Position numbers and translations under genes: made by a program. Shown here one piece after another: positions 1 through 9,859 of a stretch of 64,000 bases of DNA. This stretch comes from Deltaproteobacteria bacterium (GTDB lineage: Bacteria > Desulfobacterota > Desulfobacteria > Desulfobacterales > Desulfosarcinaceae), in assembly GCA_002747175.1 (NCBI GenBank), contig PDTK01000028.1, positions 1-64,000 on the forward strand. The letters are read 5' to 3'. The notes under the pieces were generated by a model that made no database searches, was not told where the DNA came from, and saw only the letters and a program-made list of their open reading frames with translations. Position 1 is the first letter of the stretch; each line of letters opens with the position of its first letter.

Positions 1-135
1 GTTCACCGCGGCTGCCTGATGCCTGTTTCTATTTTTCTAATCTCAGGGCTCGTAGCTTATCCCTCCCATCAGGCTGTCCAATTAATTGGGTCCACCGCAG
101 TTTAATCTATTGAATAATTAGTCGGTGTATTTCAA

Positions 136-447
136 ATGCCAGATTATGTCGAAACAATTATATCTATATGCTTAGTAATCCTATCATGGATTCTTGTTCT
201 AAGTATTGGCACATTTCAGGATCATTTGCATAATAAATATGAAGAAATCTGGAAAAAAGTTACCTTCAGGCATTGGTTTTTCATTTTGAGAGATAATTAT
301 CCCTTTGTTCCTTTTAATTTTAAAGGATTGAAGTTGTTATTGTTTAAATCATATTTTGATGATCAAACATTGGTGAGGTTGAGGAATAGAATAAGAATTA
401 TTTTAATAAGTTGTTTGATAATAGTTGTATTTTTAATCAGTACATAG
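136..447 (+). CDS. Small hypothetical membrane protein, AT-rich
   Basis: 103-aa ORF with hydrophobic segments at both ends; local AT-rich composition unlike the rest of the window. Confidence 0.4.
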   Translation: MPDYVETIISICLVILSWILVLSIGTFQDHLHNKYEEIWKKVTFRHWFFILRDNYPFVPFNFKGLKLLLFKSYFDDQTLVRLRNRIRIILISCLIIVVFLIST

Positions 448-659
448 CCGAGGAACATACAGGGCAATCGCATGGGCATTTTTGATCCGTTTTTCTATAA
501 ATTCCCTTGAGCTTTCGTTTCCCTCGCGATTCATAGGATATGGTGCAAACATATCTTGAGAAGATACAAAATATCGCTGTGGCTCGCCGGTAAGCCTGTT
601 GCACTATGAACAAAAAGGTGAGGATGCCCTGGTGCTGATTTTGTCTCGCGCCACTGGAG

Positions 660-2366
660 CTATACCGTGAACCTGGCCGCAATCTCTTTGAGCTCATCGG
701 CGACTTTGCTTACCGCTTCGACGCTTTCTTTGACCTGTTTGCCCTCGTTGGTGATGCTCGAGGCGATAATATGCATCTCTTCGGAGACCGAGGCGGTGAC
801 CTCTGTACTCTGCTCTACGTTGTGTCCTACTTCCTCCATGCTCGTTGCGGTTTGATGTACGTTCTCACTGATTTCCTGGGTCGTTGCAGATTGCTCTTCC
901 ACTGCTGCGGCGATGGTATTTACCAGATTGTTGGTACTGGAGATAATCTCGTTGACGCCGGAGATTTCCTGTACCGTATCGTTTGTTGAAGACTGTATCC
1001 CGTCAATCTTGCCGCGGATTTCAAGGGTAGCTTCTGACGTTTGTTTTGCCAACTCCTTGATTTCATTGGCAACGACAGCAAATCCTTTTCCAGCCTCCCC
1101 GGCTCTGGCGGCTTCAATGGTGGCATTTAAGGCGAGCAGGTTGGTTTGTTCAGAGATCTCGGTGATCACTTCAGTGACCTTGCTGATATCATTTGCGGCG
1201 GTGCCAAGAGTCTCCACTTTTTCAGAAGCCGTACGGCTACGGTCAACCGCGTCTTCGACGATAACCCGGGCCTGGGCAGATGTCTGGGCAATTTCCTGTA
1301 CTGTTTGGGTCATCTCTTCTGTAGCGTCAGCAATGAGGTTCATCCTGGACACGGTATCCTGGGATGTCTTGTCCAGGGTGCTCATATTGTCGCTCATCTT
1401 TTTGGCCGAAGCGGCGACTTCCAAGGTGCGTTTTGAGGCGTCTTCAATGGTGGTTCCCATGGCCTTGGTGGCCACCTTCAAGTCGCTTGATGATTGCTGC
1501 AGACTGGTGACACCAGAGACCACGACACCAATGGTGTCACGTAAGTTATTGGTCATCTTGCGTAAATTCTCTGCCAGAATTCCTACCTCATCGCTGCCTG
1601 CAATGGTGATTTGGCGGGTAAGATCTCCGGAGCCAACAATGCTGATATCATTGGAGAGGTGGTTGAGCGGGACGATTACTTTCTTAAGGATAATACCAAA
1701 AGAAACGATCCAACAACTAATGAGTATCCCAATAATGGCAATGCTTATTTCCATATATTTCTCTTCTTTTTTCAATAGGTTGGAAACTTCTTGGTGGGTG
1801 CGTTGTTCCAGCTTTTTTACGAAAGTATTGATTGGTGTCATAATGTTGGTGACATGCTGGTCGTATTTTTCGCCAAAAACCAGACTTCTTGCCTTTTCCA
1901 TATCTGGGCCATCACCAGCAACATATCTGCCACTCGCATCTTTGAACAGGCCTTTGACGGCATTCATTGCCTCGGTTTCGGTATCCACCAAACCATTGGA
2001 TTTTTTTGCCGCATCATCAAGCAAGGCAAATTCTTGCTGGGAAAAGCCAAGCTCTTTCATAATGTCTCGCAGGGCAATGGTTCTGCCATCTGGACGAGCC
2101 TTTTTACCATCACGAATCTTGAGAACATCCTCATAGCCTTGTTTGTAAAGCTCGTTTCCGGTACAGGCATAGGCTTGAACCAGTCGGGTGAGATCTTGGG
2201 AACTTTGCCGGAGTTCGTCGGCCACTTGGTAAGAGAGGTAACGATTTTTTTGGCTCTCGTTAAGGAGCTTGCTGCTTTGGTTGATAAGAAAGATGATCCA
2301 GCTCAGTGTAAAAAGTAACGTTAAAAAAACGGCAAAAACCACAAGAAACATTTTGCGGATTGACAT
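660..2366 (-). CDS. Methyl-accepting chemotaxis protein
   Basis: N-terminal TM, periplasmic helical region, second TM, HAMP, and the MCP signalling hairpin '[41 protein letters not shown]'. Confidence 0.96.
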   Translation of the reverse strand: MSIRKMFLVVFAVFLTLLFTLSWIIFLINQSSKLLNESQKNRYLSYQVADELRQSSQDLTRLVQAYACTGNELYKQGYEDVLKIRDGKKARPDGRTIALRDIMKELGFSQQEFALLDDAAKKSNGLVDTETEAMNAVKGLFKDASGRYVAGDGPDMEKARSLVFGEKYDQHVTNIMTPINTFVKKLEQRTHQEVSNLLKKEEKYMEISIAIIGILISCWIVSFGIILKKVIVPLNHLSNDISIVGSGDLTRQITIAGSDEVGILAENLRKMTNNLRDTIGVVVSGVTSLQQSSSDLKVATKAMGTTIEDASKRTLEVAASAKKMSDNMSTLDKTSQDTVSRMNLIADATEEMTQTVQEIAQTSAQARVIVEDAVDRSRTASEKVETLGTAANDISKVTEVITEISEQTNLLALNATIEAARAGEAGKGFAVVANEIKELAKQTSEATLEIRGKIDGIQSSTNDTVQEISGVNEIISSTNNLVNTIAAAVEEQSATTQEISENVHQTATSMEEVGHNVEQSTEVTASVSEEMHIIASSITNEGKQVKESVEAVSKVADELKEIAARFTV

Positions 2367-2614
2367 GGTTTACACTCCTTTGCAGAAACCAAATGACAAG
2401 TTTTTAAGACTCCTTGCATATCAATATAATATATGTAATAGCCTCGTAAAACTTATTTTCCTGCCGTTGCTATTATCGAAAAAATTAAACAAAAGGGGTT
2501 GTATGAGAAAAAGAAATCTCCAGATGAGATAAATCTCACACCTGGGGAATCTTTTGCCTGAGAATTATTAAAAATGCAAGAAAAACCGGTACGGTTTGTT
2601 GAAAGACCGTATTT

Positions 2615-2722
2615 TTACGTTGCAGAAGATATTTCGAGATCACCACGTTTAATCAGGCGTTTTTCCAGCCAGTCAAAGTCCATCTTGGGGACCGAAGAGA
2701 GCAGCAGGTCGGTATGTTCATG
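2615..2722 (-). pseudogene. Possible C-terminal remnant of an oligopeptide-type ABC transporter ATPase
   Basis: Frame reads HEHTDLLLSSVPKMDFDWLEKRLIKRGDLEISSAT*, resembling the 'HPYT..LL.SVP' tail of dipeptide/oligopeptide ABC ATPases; no upstream body present. Confidence 0.25.
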
Positions 2723-2782
2723 ATGCGGTCATCGAAAATACAGATCCCCGTCTGCGCGGGGACGACAAAAAAAAAACAATTT

Positions 2783-2802
2783 CGACTTTTTACGAGTTCG
2801 TC
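2783..2802 (-). repeat. Relic of a MITE-like terminal inverted repeat (GACGAACTCGTAAAAAGTCG)
   Basis: Resembles the ends of the 95-bp repeats at 16074 and 17805 (TGATGGTTTCGTAAAAAG) and TGATGCCTCGGTAAAAAGTCG near 17903. Confidence 0.5.
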
Positions 2803-4688
2803 AAATTTACTGCCTTTGGAGGATTGCGCAAAAACGCTTCGGCTGCATCGGCTGCAAGGGGCTTGCTGTAAAGGTAACCCTGAATTTGCTGGCAGCCGAT
2901 GGCACGCAAGAATTCCGTTTGGGCTGGGGTTTCGATGCCCTCGGAAATGACGCTGAGATCAAGACACTTTGCCAGGGCGACGATCCCCTTGATGAGATCC
3001 TGAGCACTGGCACTGCTTTCGATCTCATTGACAAAACAGCGATCTATTTTCAGATGATCCACCTGGATTCTCCTGAAGCGGCTTATGCCGGCATACCCGG
3101 TTCCAAAATCATCGATAGCGATACTGATATGCATGTTCCTGAGCTGTTGCACGATTTGTTCAAGATCAACAATATTTTCTCCGAACAGGGTTTCGGTGAC
3201 CTCCACTTCAAGAACCCGTGGGTCAAGTCCGGTATCTGTCAGGACCTCTTGTATGGTGGCAACAAAATTGGGGTGACTGAATTGTTTGATGGATACATTT
3301 ACTGCAATGCGCGGCACAGGCAGACCTTGATCTCTCCATGCTTTGGCCTGGCCGCAGGCGGTACGCAGGACCCAGGTGCCGATATCCACGATCAGGCCGA
3401 GTTCTTCGGCGACCTCGATAAATTCCAATGGTGGAACCTGCCCCAGGCTTGGGTTGTACCACCGCAGGAGCGCCTCCAGTCCGCTGATTTTACCGGTGTG
3501 CAGGTCCATCTGCGGCTGGTAATGAAGGGAAAATTCGTTGCGGACCAACGCCTGCCGTAATGAACTTTCCAGGGTCAGGCGTTTTACGGCCCGCATATTC
3601 ATGGACTTCCGGTAGTAGGCAATGGTGTTCTGGCCGCTGCGTTTGGCGGCGTACATGGCCAGATCCGCATGTTTAAGCAGTTCTTCGTCGGTTTCTCCGT
3701 CCTGAGGATAGAGAGCGATACCGATGCTGAGTGTGGCCAGAATCTGATGTTCGTCCAGGGTCAGCGGCTGGGAAACGGTGTCGGCAATGCGTTGGGCGAC
3801 TGCGGCTGCGTCATGCTCCGAGGCGATTTTGGGTAATATGACGATAAACTCATCGCCGCCAAGTCTGGCCGCAGTCCAACGACCGATAATGTCCGAGCTG
3901 CGCAGACAGGAGACGATCCTTTCGGCAATGACCTTGAGCAGTTTATCTCCAATGCTGTGACCCAGAGAGTCATTGATCAGCTTGAAATTATCCACGTCGA
4001 TAAAGAGCAGAGATACCAGGGCTTGCGTTTGCCTGGCATGTTCCAGGAGCACGGGCAGTCGCTCGGAAAGCATGGCTCTGTTGGGCAGACTGGTCAACAC
4101 GTCATAGAACGCGAGTTGATGCAGGCGGCCCTTGACCTCTTTTGCAAGTTCCCATTTGCGGGTCAGCGTATGGGTCATTTGCAGGACTTCCATATTGTCG
4201 AAGGGCTTTTTGAGAATCAGCAGATTGTCCGTCTCTCCCAGGATGTTATGTATCTCCTGCCATGAATAGTCCGCGTGGGCTGTGCAGAGTACGACCTGTA
4301 ATTCCGGATCTTTTTGCCAGAGCGCCTGGATGGTTTGGACGCCGTCCATTCCCGGGGGCATACGGCCGTCAACAAAAGCCAGGGCGTATGGCTGATTTTT
4401 CGTCAGGGCCTGTTCCACCATAGCCAGACCTTCAGCGCCCTGGGTTGCACAATCCAGGATGAAATTCAAAGGGGTGGTCTCTGGCGTTGCTGTACCGAAA
4501 AGGCTTGCTTCCAACGCGTCCAGCTCGGCATTGTCAGCAGATGTTTTGAGTAGAATTTTGGCAAAATCCTGATGAATGGCCTGGTTGTCATCAATGGCAA
4601 GGATACGGTAGAGGGGCTTTTTTTCGCTGTCTGTCATGAATTTTCTCCGGGATGAACGGGAATTTCCAGGGTAAAGGTGGCGCCGCAT
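2790..4688 (-). CDS. Response regulator with GGDEF and EAL domains (c-di-GMP turnover)
   Basis: Receiver domain 'LAFVDGRMPPGMDG', intact 'RLGGDEF' and 'EALLRW' motifs. Confidence 0.95.
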   Translation of the reverse strand: MRRHLYPGNSRSSRRKFMTDSEKKPLYRILAIDDNQAIHQDFAKILLKTSADNAELDALEASLFGTATPETTPLNFILDCATQGAEGLAMVEQALTKNQPYALAFVDGRMPPGMDGVQTIQALWQKDPELQVVLCTAHADYSWQEIHNILGETDNLLILKKPFDNMEVLQMTHTLTRKWELAKEVKGRLHQLAFYDVLTSLPNRAMLSERLPVLLEHARQTQALVSLLFIDVDNFKLINDSLGHSIGDKLLKVIAERIVSCLRSSDIIGRWTAARLGGDEFIVILPKIASEHDAAAVAQRIADTVSQPLTLDEHQILATLSIGIALYPQDGETDEELLKHADLAMYAAKRSGQNTIAYYRKSMNMRAVKRLTLESSLRQALVRNEFSLHYQPQMDLHTGKISGLEALLRWYNPSLGQVPPLEFIEVAEELGLIVDIGTWVLRTACGQAKAWRDQGLPVPRIAVNVSIKQFSHPNFVATIQEVLTDTGLDPRVLEVEVTETLFGENIVDLEQIVQQLRNMHISIAIDDFGTGYAGISRFRRIQVDHLKIDRCFVNEIESSASAQDLIKGIVALAKCLDLSVISEGIETPAQTEFLRAIGCQQIQGYLYSKPLAADAAEAFLRNPPKAVNLTNS

Positions 4689-6850
4689 CCGGGGCCGTCG
4701 CTGTCAGCGGTCAGCGTGCCGCCAAGCCCGCGGGCAGCCAGGGCGCCGCTGTGCAAGCCAAAGCCATGTCCCTTTTTCCGGGTGGTAAATCCGTGCTGAA
4801 AGATACGCTCCCTGTTTTCGGGCAGGATGCCGACGCCCGTGTCCTGTACCTGAAATGCGATCCGTTCAGGAGCGGGACTGAAAATGCGCAGGGTAACCTT
4901 CTTGGGGCCATCGTTTTCCGAGCAGGCATATTTGGCATTATTGATAAAATTCAGCAAAATCTGGATTATGGTATGTTTGTCTACGGTAATAACGGGAACC
5001 TCCTCATAATCACGGCAAACATCAATCCCATGCCGGATGAGTGCTCCTGAGTTCAGGGTCAGGGCGTCCTCCATCAGATTTTCGGGCCTTACGGTTTCGA
5101 CCACACCAAAAACACGGCCATAAGCCTGCTGCATGGTGACGATTTCCTTGATATGATCGATTTTATGATGCAGGGAGTCGATTTCTTTCGTTATCTCCTG
5201 ACGTTCTTTTTGCAGAGCGTCGGACAAGGACGTCAGATAGGCGGGGATCTGTCTGCCGCGGGGATCCTCTGTGAGAAAACGAGACAAGCCGCCTTCGGGA
5301 TTGGTCAGAAGCTGCGCAACCTTGTCGATGTTGGCTATCCGGGACTGGCGAATCTGTTCCCTGATCAGGTTGCTGGAAACGTTGACGCTGTTTAAGACGT
5401 TGCCGACGTTGTGAAGCACGCCTGTGGCGACCTCGGCCATGCCGGCAGTCCGGGATATCTCCAGCAGCGAGCTTTGGGTTTTGGCCAGCTGGCTCAATGC
5501 CTGCTCCTTGGCCATTACCTGGTCTTTGAGTTCCCTGGTCCGTTCCTCGACCCGTTTTTCGAGGGTGGCCTTGGCTTCCACCAGGGATTGCTGGGCCCGC
5601 TGCCGGGCAATGGTCGTTCCCAGCATATCTGCGATGGCACGCACACTGTCCTGCTCGCTTTCAAGCCAGATGCGCTCGTGGACACAGTCATCAAAACCGA
5701 TATATCCCCACCAGCGCTTTTCTACGATAATTGGCACAAAGAGGATCGAGCAAATGCCCTGGGGGTCTACGATCTCTCGGATTTCATCGCTCATTTCAGA
5801 CAAGGTCATGGAGAGCGTATCATTGTGACTGAGCAAAGAGATGGTTTGCGCATCCAGACCACTGTCGGCATAGGGCAGATTTTGCAATTCGGGATTGGAC
5901 AATTGGGACGTAATGTTTTCCGCCACCCATTCGTATCGCTGGGACATACACAACTGGCCCGCCTCGTTGGTATGATTCTCAAAAATATAGACCCTGGAAG
6001 CATCGACCGCCTGACCTATTTTCTTCAAAATATCCGGGATGGCGGTTTCCCATTCACTGGTGTGCAAAAAGAGCTCGGCTGCATAACGGACACTGTCCAG
6101 AATGCTGTCCCGGTGCAGCAGCCCTTCGGCCATGATGTTGACCGAGACGGCCAGGCTGCCGATTTCATCTCGGCGGATGGCATTGGCACGCACATTGAGG
6201 TTACCACTGGCGATTTGGTGAACGACTTGGCGCAGCCGGACAATGGGTTTGACCAATTGATGGGCGTAGCCCAGGCAGATGAGTAGACTGATGACCGCGC
6301 AGCCGAGGCCCAGCCAGAGGGTATAGCGGTAGAGGATGGCCACGTTCTGATTATAATCTCGAAGAGTTACGCCAACATGAACCCATCCCCATTCAATACC
6401 GGAATAATCAAGTGGATGAGCGTGATGAAAGACCTGTCTGTTCAGAATAGGAACCGTGGCGATGGCACTAAAATACTGGCGTCTCTCAGGAAGCCAGAAT
6501 TCATTTATGTCTTTTTCGACCTTCCATCCTTTTCGCTGGTTGACCACAGCAAATTCGTTATTTTTCACGATCACCAGGAATTCCAGATCATTGTCACCCT
6601 CTATCAATGCCTGGCTGGTGCTGATCAGGCTGGCAAAATCCTCATTGATGGCCGCTCCTGCAATTACATTATGAAGTGAAGCCTCCACACTTCTGCTCTT
6701 GGATTCCAGATTTCGCAAGAATACCGTTTTTTGCTGGGGGATGAGCACAAGGACAAAAACCGTCAGGGTGCCGATGGCGATCAGCCAGGAAAGCAGGGCA
6801 ATGCGCAGACCTATACCGAAAGGAATGGGGAGTATTTCTAAGTGTTTCAT
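4634..6850 (-). CDS. Sensor histidine kinase (TM-HAMP-GAF-HATPase_c)
   Basis: HAMP region, GAF-like segment, 'GVLHNVGNVLNSVNVSSNLI' H-box, 'DTGVGILPENRERIFQHGFTTRKKGHGFGLH'; overlaps the response regulator gene start. Confidence 0.93.
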   Translation of the reverse strand: MKHLEILPIPFGIGLRIALLSWLIAIGTLTVFVLVLIPQQKTVFLRNLESKSRSVEASLHNVIAGAAINEDFASLISTSQALIEGDNDLEFLVIVKNNEFAVVNQRKGWKVEKDINEFWLPERRQYFSAIATVPILNRQVFHHAHPLDYSGIEWGWVHVGVTLRDYNQNVAILYRYTLWLGLGCAVISLLICLGYAHQLVKPIVRLRQVVHQIASGNLNVRANAIRRDEIGSLAVSVNIMAEGLLHRDSILDSVRYAAELFLHTSEWETAIPDILKKIGQAVDASRVYIFENHTNEAGQLCMSQRYEWVAENITSQLSNPELQNLPYADSGLDAQTISLLSHNDTLSMTLSEMSDEIREIVDPQGICSILFVPIIVEKRWWGYIGFDDCVHERIWLESEQDSVRAIADMLGTTIARQRAQQSLVEAKATLEKRVEERTRELKDQVMAKEQALSQLAKTQSSLLEISRTAGMAEVATGVLHNVGNVLNSVNVSSNLIREQIRQSRIANIDKVAQLLTNPEGGLSRFLTEDPRGRQIPAYLTSLSDALQKERQEITKEIDSLHHKIDHIKEIVTMQQAYGRVFGVVETVRPENLMEDALTLNSGALIRHGIDVCRDYEEVPVITVDKHTIIQILLNFINNAKYACSENDGPKKVTLRIFSPAPERIAFQVQDTGVGILPENRERIFQHGFTTRKKGHGFGLHSGALAARGLGGTLTADSDGPGCGATFTLEIPVHPGENS

Positions 6851-6892
6851 GGTTTCTTTCTCATTATGGGTTTCCTTTTCCTTGCCACGTGG

Positions 6893-7861
6893 TCAGTGAT
6901 CTGTACCAGACAGGATCTTGGCAAGCGCCCTGACCGTTTCCATCTCTTCCGGCCGGTAAGTGACAATTTGGTCTGTTTTGAACAGATGGAGTATTTGCTG
7001 ACCTGTGGGAGACAGGTGCAATTCCAGAATGCCATCAATAAAGTCCTGTTTGATTTTGGGACTGTCCCATCCCGTTTGGTTGATGCCGGTGATGCCGCAC
7101 ATCAACGGTTCGGAAACCGCAATGGGGCGCATTTTGTTGAGCTGCGGGTTGAGTTCTGCCATGAGTTTAAATTTTTCCCCAGTGATGAGCCCGGCATCTC
7201 TTTGGCCGAAAAAGACAGGTAAAATGGCCTTCATTGGGTCGGTTTCGACCTTGATATCTTTGAAAAATGATTCCATTGTCGCCAGGTTGTGTTCCCGAAG
7301 CAGACTTCGCAGCCAGGGAAACCCTATTTGCGTTTGGGGCATAAAAAGAATGTTGATGGTTTTACCGCGCAGGTCTTCAATGGTTTTTGCCGGGCTGTCG
7401 GGGAGGACAAGAATTTCAAAGGTGCTGCACACCCTGTCCCTGTCGATCGATGTGGCTGCAACCGGTGTAAGCCATCCTTCCTTTTCTATTTTCAGAAACT
7501 CCCAGCTTTCCAAAATGGCGATATGGGGCCGCATGTTTTCCGGAAGGGACACAAGTTCGTCCGCGTCCTTAAAGGTAGAGATGGTGATCTCCATGTCATA
7601 CCCTTTTTGTTTCCCGACGGTTCTGGCAAAGGTCTTGAACGCTGCCGCCGCGTCATTCTCGTTGCTTCCCAGAAAGGCGCTTTCAATCAATGCCACCTTT
7701 ATATGGGTTTTGACACGTGGTTTGTCTGCGCAAAAAGCTGTTTTGAACCAAAGCGGCATCACAACCACAATTATCAGCAGCATGGGCAGAAAACGCTGAA
7801 TGGCGTGTCCCCCTGACTTGGTGAAGATGAAAGGATTGAATGAAAAAAAATGAACCATCAT
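6893..7861 (-). CDS. PhnD-like phosphate/phosphonate-type substrate-binding protein
   Basis: Signal-like N-terminus, 'LRGKTINILFMPQTQIGFPWLRSLLREHNL', 'VFFGQRDAGLITGEKFKLMAELNPQL'. Confidence 0.85.
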   Translation of the reverse strand: MMVHFFSFNPFIFTKSGGHAIQRFLPMLLIIVVVMPLWFKTAFCADKPRVKTHIKVALIESAFLGSNENDAAAAFKTFARTVGKQKGYDMEITISTFKDADELVSLPENMRPHIAILESWEFLKIEKEGWLTPVAATSIDRDRVCSTFEILVLPDSPAKTIEDLRGKTINILFMPQTQIGFPWLRSLLREHNLATMESFFKDIKVETDPMKAILPVFFGQRDAGLITGEKFKLMAELNPQLNKMRPIAVSEPLMCGITGINQTGWDSPKIKQDFIDGILELHLSPTGQQILHLFKTDQIVTYRPEEMETVRALAKILSGTDH

Positions 7862-7987
7862 TTCTCGTCATTATCTCCGTTTTTTATAGTGGGTTTTCCC
7901 CAGCCTTGCAAAAACCGGAGGGCGTCAGCGCCAGGTGGCCAGGGGGAGGCCGTAGGACTGCCGGCGGGTGATACAGAAAAGAACATC

Positions 7988-9496
7988 CTATTTCCCTCCC
8001 AGGACATCCAGCACTGCCGTGCCGACGGTGAGATCCAGTTGAGACAATAGGGCAATATGGTCGAAGCGGGTTTTGTAATACTGGGCCGACATAAAGGATT
8101 CTACAAGCTGGGCCTGGGTGACATCTTCGGTTTGTACCAGTCCGTGCTGATAGGCCCTGGTGTTAAGATCCCGGTTATCAATCGATGCTTCCATGGCTGC
8201 CCGGGTCGCCCGCTGGGCTTTTGCCGCCGCAGCCATAGACAGGAATATATCTCGGACCTGGAGCCCCAGACCTTCCTTGAGAAGAATTTTTTGTTCCTTG
8301 AGCCTGGCCATTCTGGCGCGGCTTTCGGATAGTCGGGCACTGGTCAGAAAACCGTCGAAAAGCGGAATGTCAACCCCCACCCCTACGGACCAGCCTTCTT
8401 TGTTTGTATCCGTGGCCGATCCGGTGTTGCCGTTGTTCCACCATTTGTGCAGTTCGCCGGTCAGGGCCACTTTGGGAAGATGTCCACTTTTGGCAGTGCG
8501 CACCGCGCCTTTTGCGGCCCGGATGCCTGCCTCGATCCTGGCCCAGTCCGGACTGAACTGATAGGTGGCGCTGACCAGATCTTCCAGCGGAACGACAAAG
8601 GGCTCAAGGGGGATCGCGTCATCCATGGGGCGAACGCTGGCATTCCAGGGCAGTCCCATGACGCTGGCCAGGGCTGCCTGGGCCATACCTTCATTTTTTT
8701 CCAGCAGTGCGACCATGCTCCGTAAGGACTCGACCATGACTTTGGTGCCCAGCCAATCGGTTTTTTTGACCTGGCCGCTGCCTTCCTTGTACATGTTTTC
8801 GGTAATATTGAGCGTGACTTCCATTCGGGCCAGCGTGTCCACGCCGACCTGATGCAGCTGACGGGCCAGAACGGCGCCGTAATAATAGCGTTTTACGCTG
8901 TCTATTATTTCCAGATCGGTGCGCCGCGCTTTTTGCCGCATCGTGTCGAGATTGGCCCTGGCCTGCTCGTAATAACCTTTGCGCCTGCCACCGTCATAGA
9001 GCAACCACTGGGCTTGCAGTGAGGCAAGAATTGAATCTTCATCTCTGAGTATCAGGTCTTGATGAGGTGTTGTGATCTGTTGTTCCGGCACGGCTAACCG
9101 GGTTGCCGGTTGGGGTCCTGCGGGGGTATTGAGCGTGATACTTGTTCCTGGGGGCAGAGGTATCGATTGCGCTGGAATTGTGTAAGATGCTGTTGGCACA
9201 ATGAAATTTGGCGGCTCATCCAGATGTTGCCAGCCGCCGTGAGCTGAAAGTTGCGGCCAGTAGGCGGCCAGGGCTTGACGGTGTCGGGCTTCGGCCATAG
9301 CCACTGCAAAGCGGGAGGCCGGGCGGCGGTGATTGTTGTCCAGGGCTTCCTGAATGGCCTCCTCCAGACGGACCGTTCGGGCTTGTTTTGCCTCTTGCAT
9401 TTCCGCTGACAGAGGTACCGCAGCGAGCGTGCTCAGTATGGCCACGAGGAGGGGGACAAGAAATGGATGTCTTTTCATTGCTGTTTTTTGAGGCAA
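7988..9496 (-). CDS. TolC-family outer membrane efflux protein
   Basis: Signal peptide, two repeated OEP halves, 'EGWSVGVGVDIPLFDGFLTSARLSESRARM'. Confidence 0.92.
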   Translation of the reverse strand: MPQKTAMKRHPFLVPLLVAILSTLAAVPLSAEMQEAKQARTVRLEEAIQEALDNNHRRPASRFAVAMAEARHRQALAAYWPQLSAHGGWQHLDEPPNFIVPTASYTIPAQSIPLPPGTSITLNTPAGPQPATRLAVPEQQITTPHQDLILRDEDSILASLQAQWLLYDGGRRKGYYEQARANLDTMRQKARRTDLEIIDSVKRYYYGAVLARQLHQVGVDTLARMEVTLNITENMYKEGSGQVKKTDWLGTKVMVESLRSMVALLEKNEGMAQAALASVMGLPWNASVRPMDDAIPLEPFVVPLEDLVSATYQFSPDWARIEAGIRAAKGAVRTAKSGHLPKVALTGELHKWWNNGNTGSATDTNKEGWSVGVGVDIPLFDGFLTSARLSESRARMARLKEQKILLKEGLGLQVRDIFLSMAAAAKAQRATRAAMEASIDNRDLNTRAYQHGLVQTEDVTQAQLVESFMSAQYYKTRFDHIALLSQLDLTVGTAVLDVLGGK

Positions 9497-9556
9497 AGTG
9501 TCATCATGAGAAATATATGTTCAAGATATGCGCTGAACGCGTTTTCCTCTCAAAGC

Positions 9557-9622
9557 GTGTCTGTCCGGAAACAGGCAAATTGGGTCGAGATTAAGGCTTT
9601 CGAACAAATTGGCCATTTCCAG
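9557..9622 (-). repeat. Core-deleted copy of the dispersed palindromic repeat seen at 42394-42517
   Basis: GTGTCTGTCCGGAAACAGGCAAATTGGGTCGAGATTAAGGCTTTCGAAC followed by AAATTGGCCATTTCCAG, matching both outer arms of the 42.4-kb element. Confidence 0.7.
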
Positions 9623-9787
9623 CTGAACACGAAAACGATATCGGCTGCATGGTCTGTTTTGATAAGTGGTTTTGTCATATAATCGCACGCACATGGATAA
9701 CCGGGCCGGATTACTTTCGCTATGATGAAAAATCGATTCGCCTTGCCAGACACCGGCACCATGAAACCACTTAGGAAATCAAGGATC

Positions 9788-9832
9788 GTACCTGTTCACG
9801 GGGTAGAAACAGCCAACACTTGTAAAGCACAG
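9788..9832 (+). repeat. Dispersed 45-bp repeat, second copy at 29563-29607 (minus)
   Basis: GTACCTGTTCACGGGGTAGAAACAGCCAACACTTGTAAAGCACAG; 41/45 identical to the reverse complement of 29563-29607. Confidence 0.85.
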
Positions 9833-9859
9833 AATGAGGCGGGATAATGTGCTGAGCCC

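Noticed and set aside
913-2136. 407-aa plus-strand ORF
   Set aside because: Fully antisense to the MCP gene; low-complexity Ser/Val-rich translation typical of a shadow ORF
5411-6286. 291-aa plus-strand ORF
   Set aside because: Antisense to the histidine kinase, whose domains are clear
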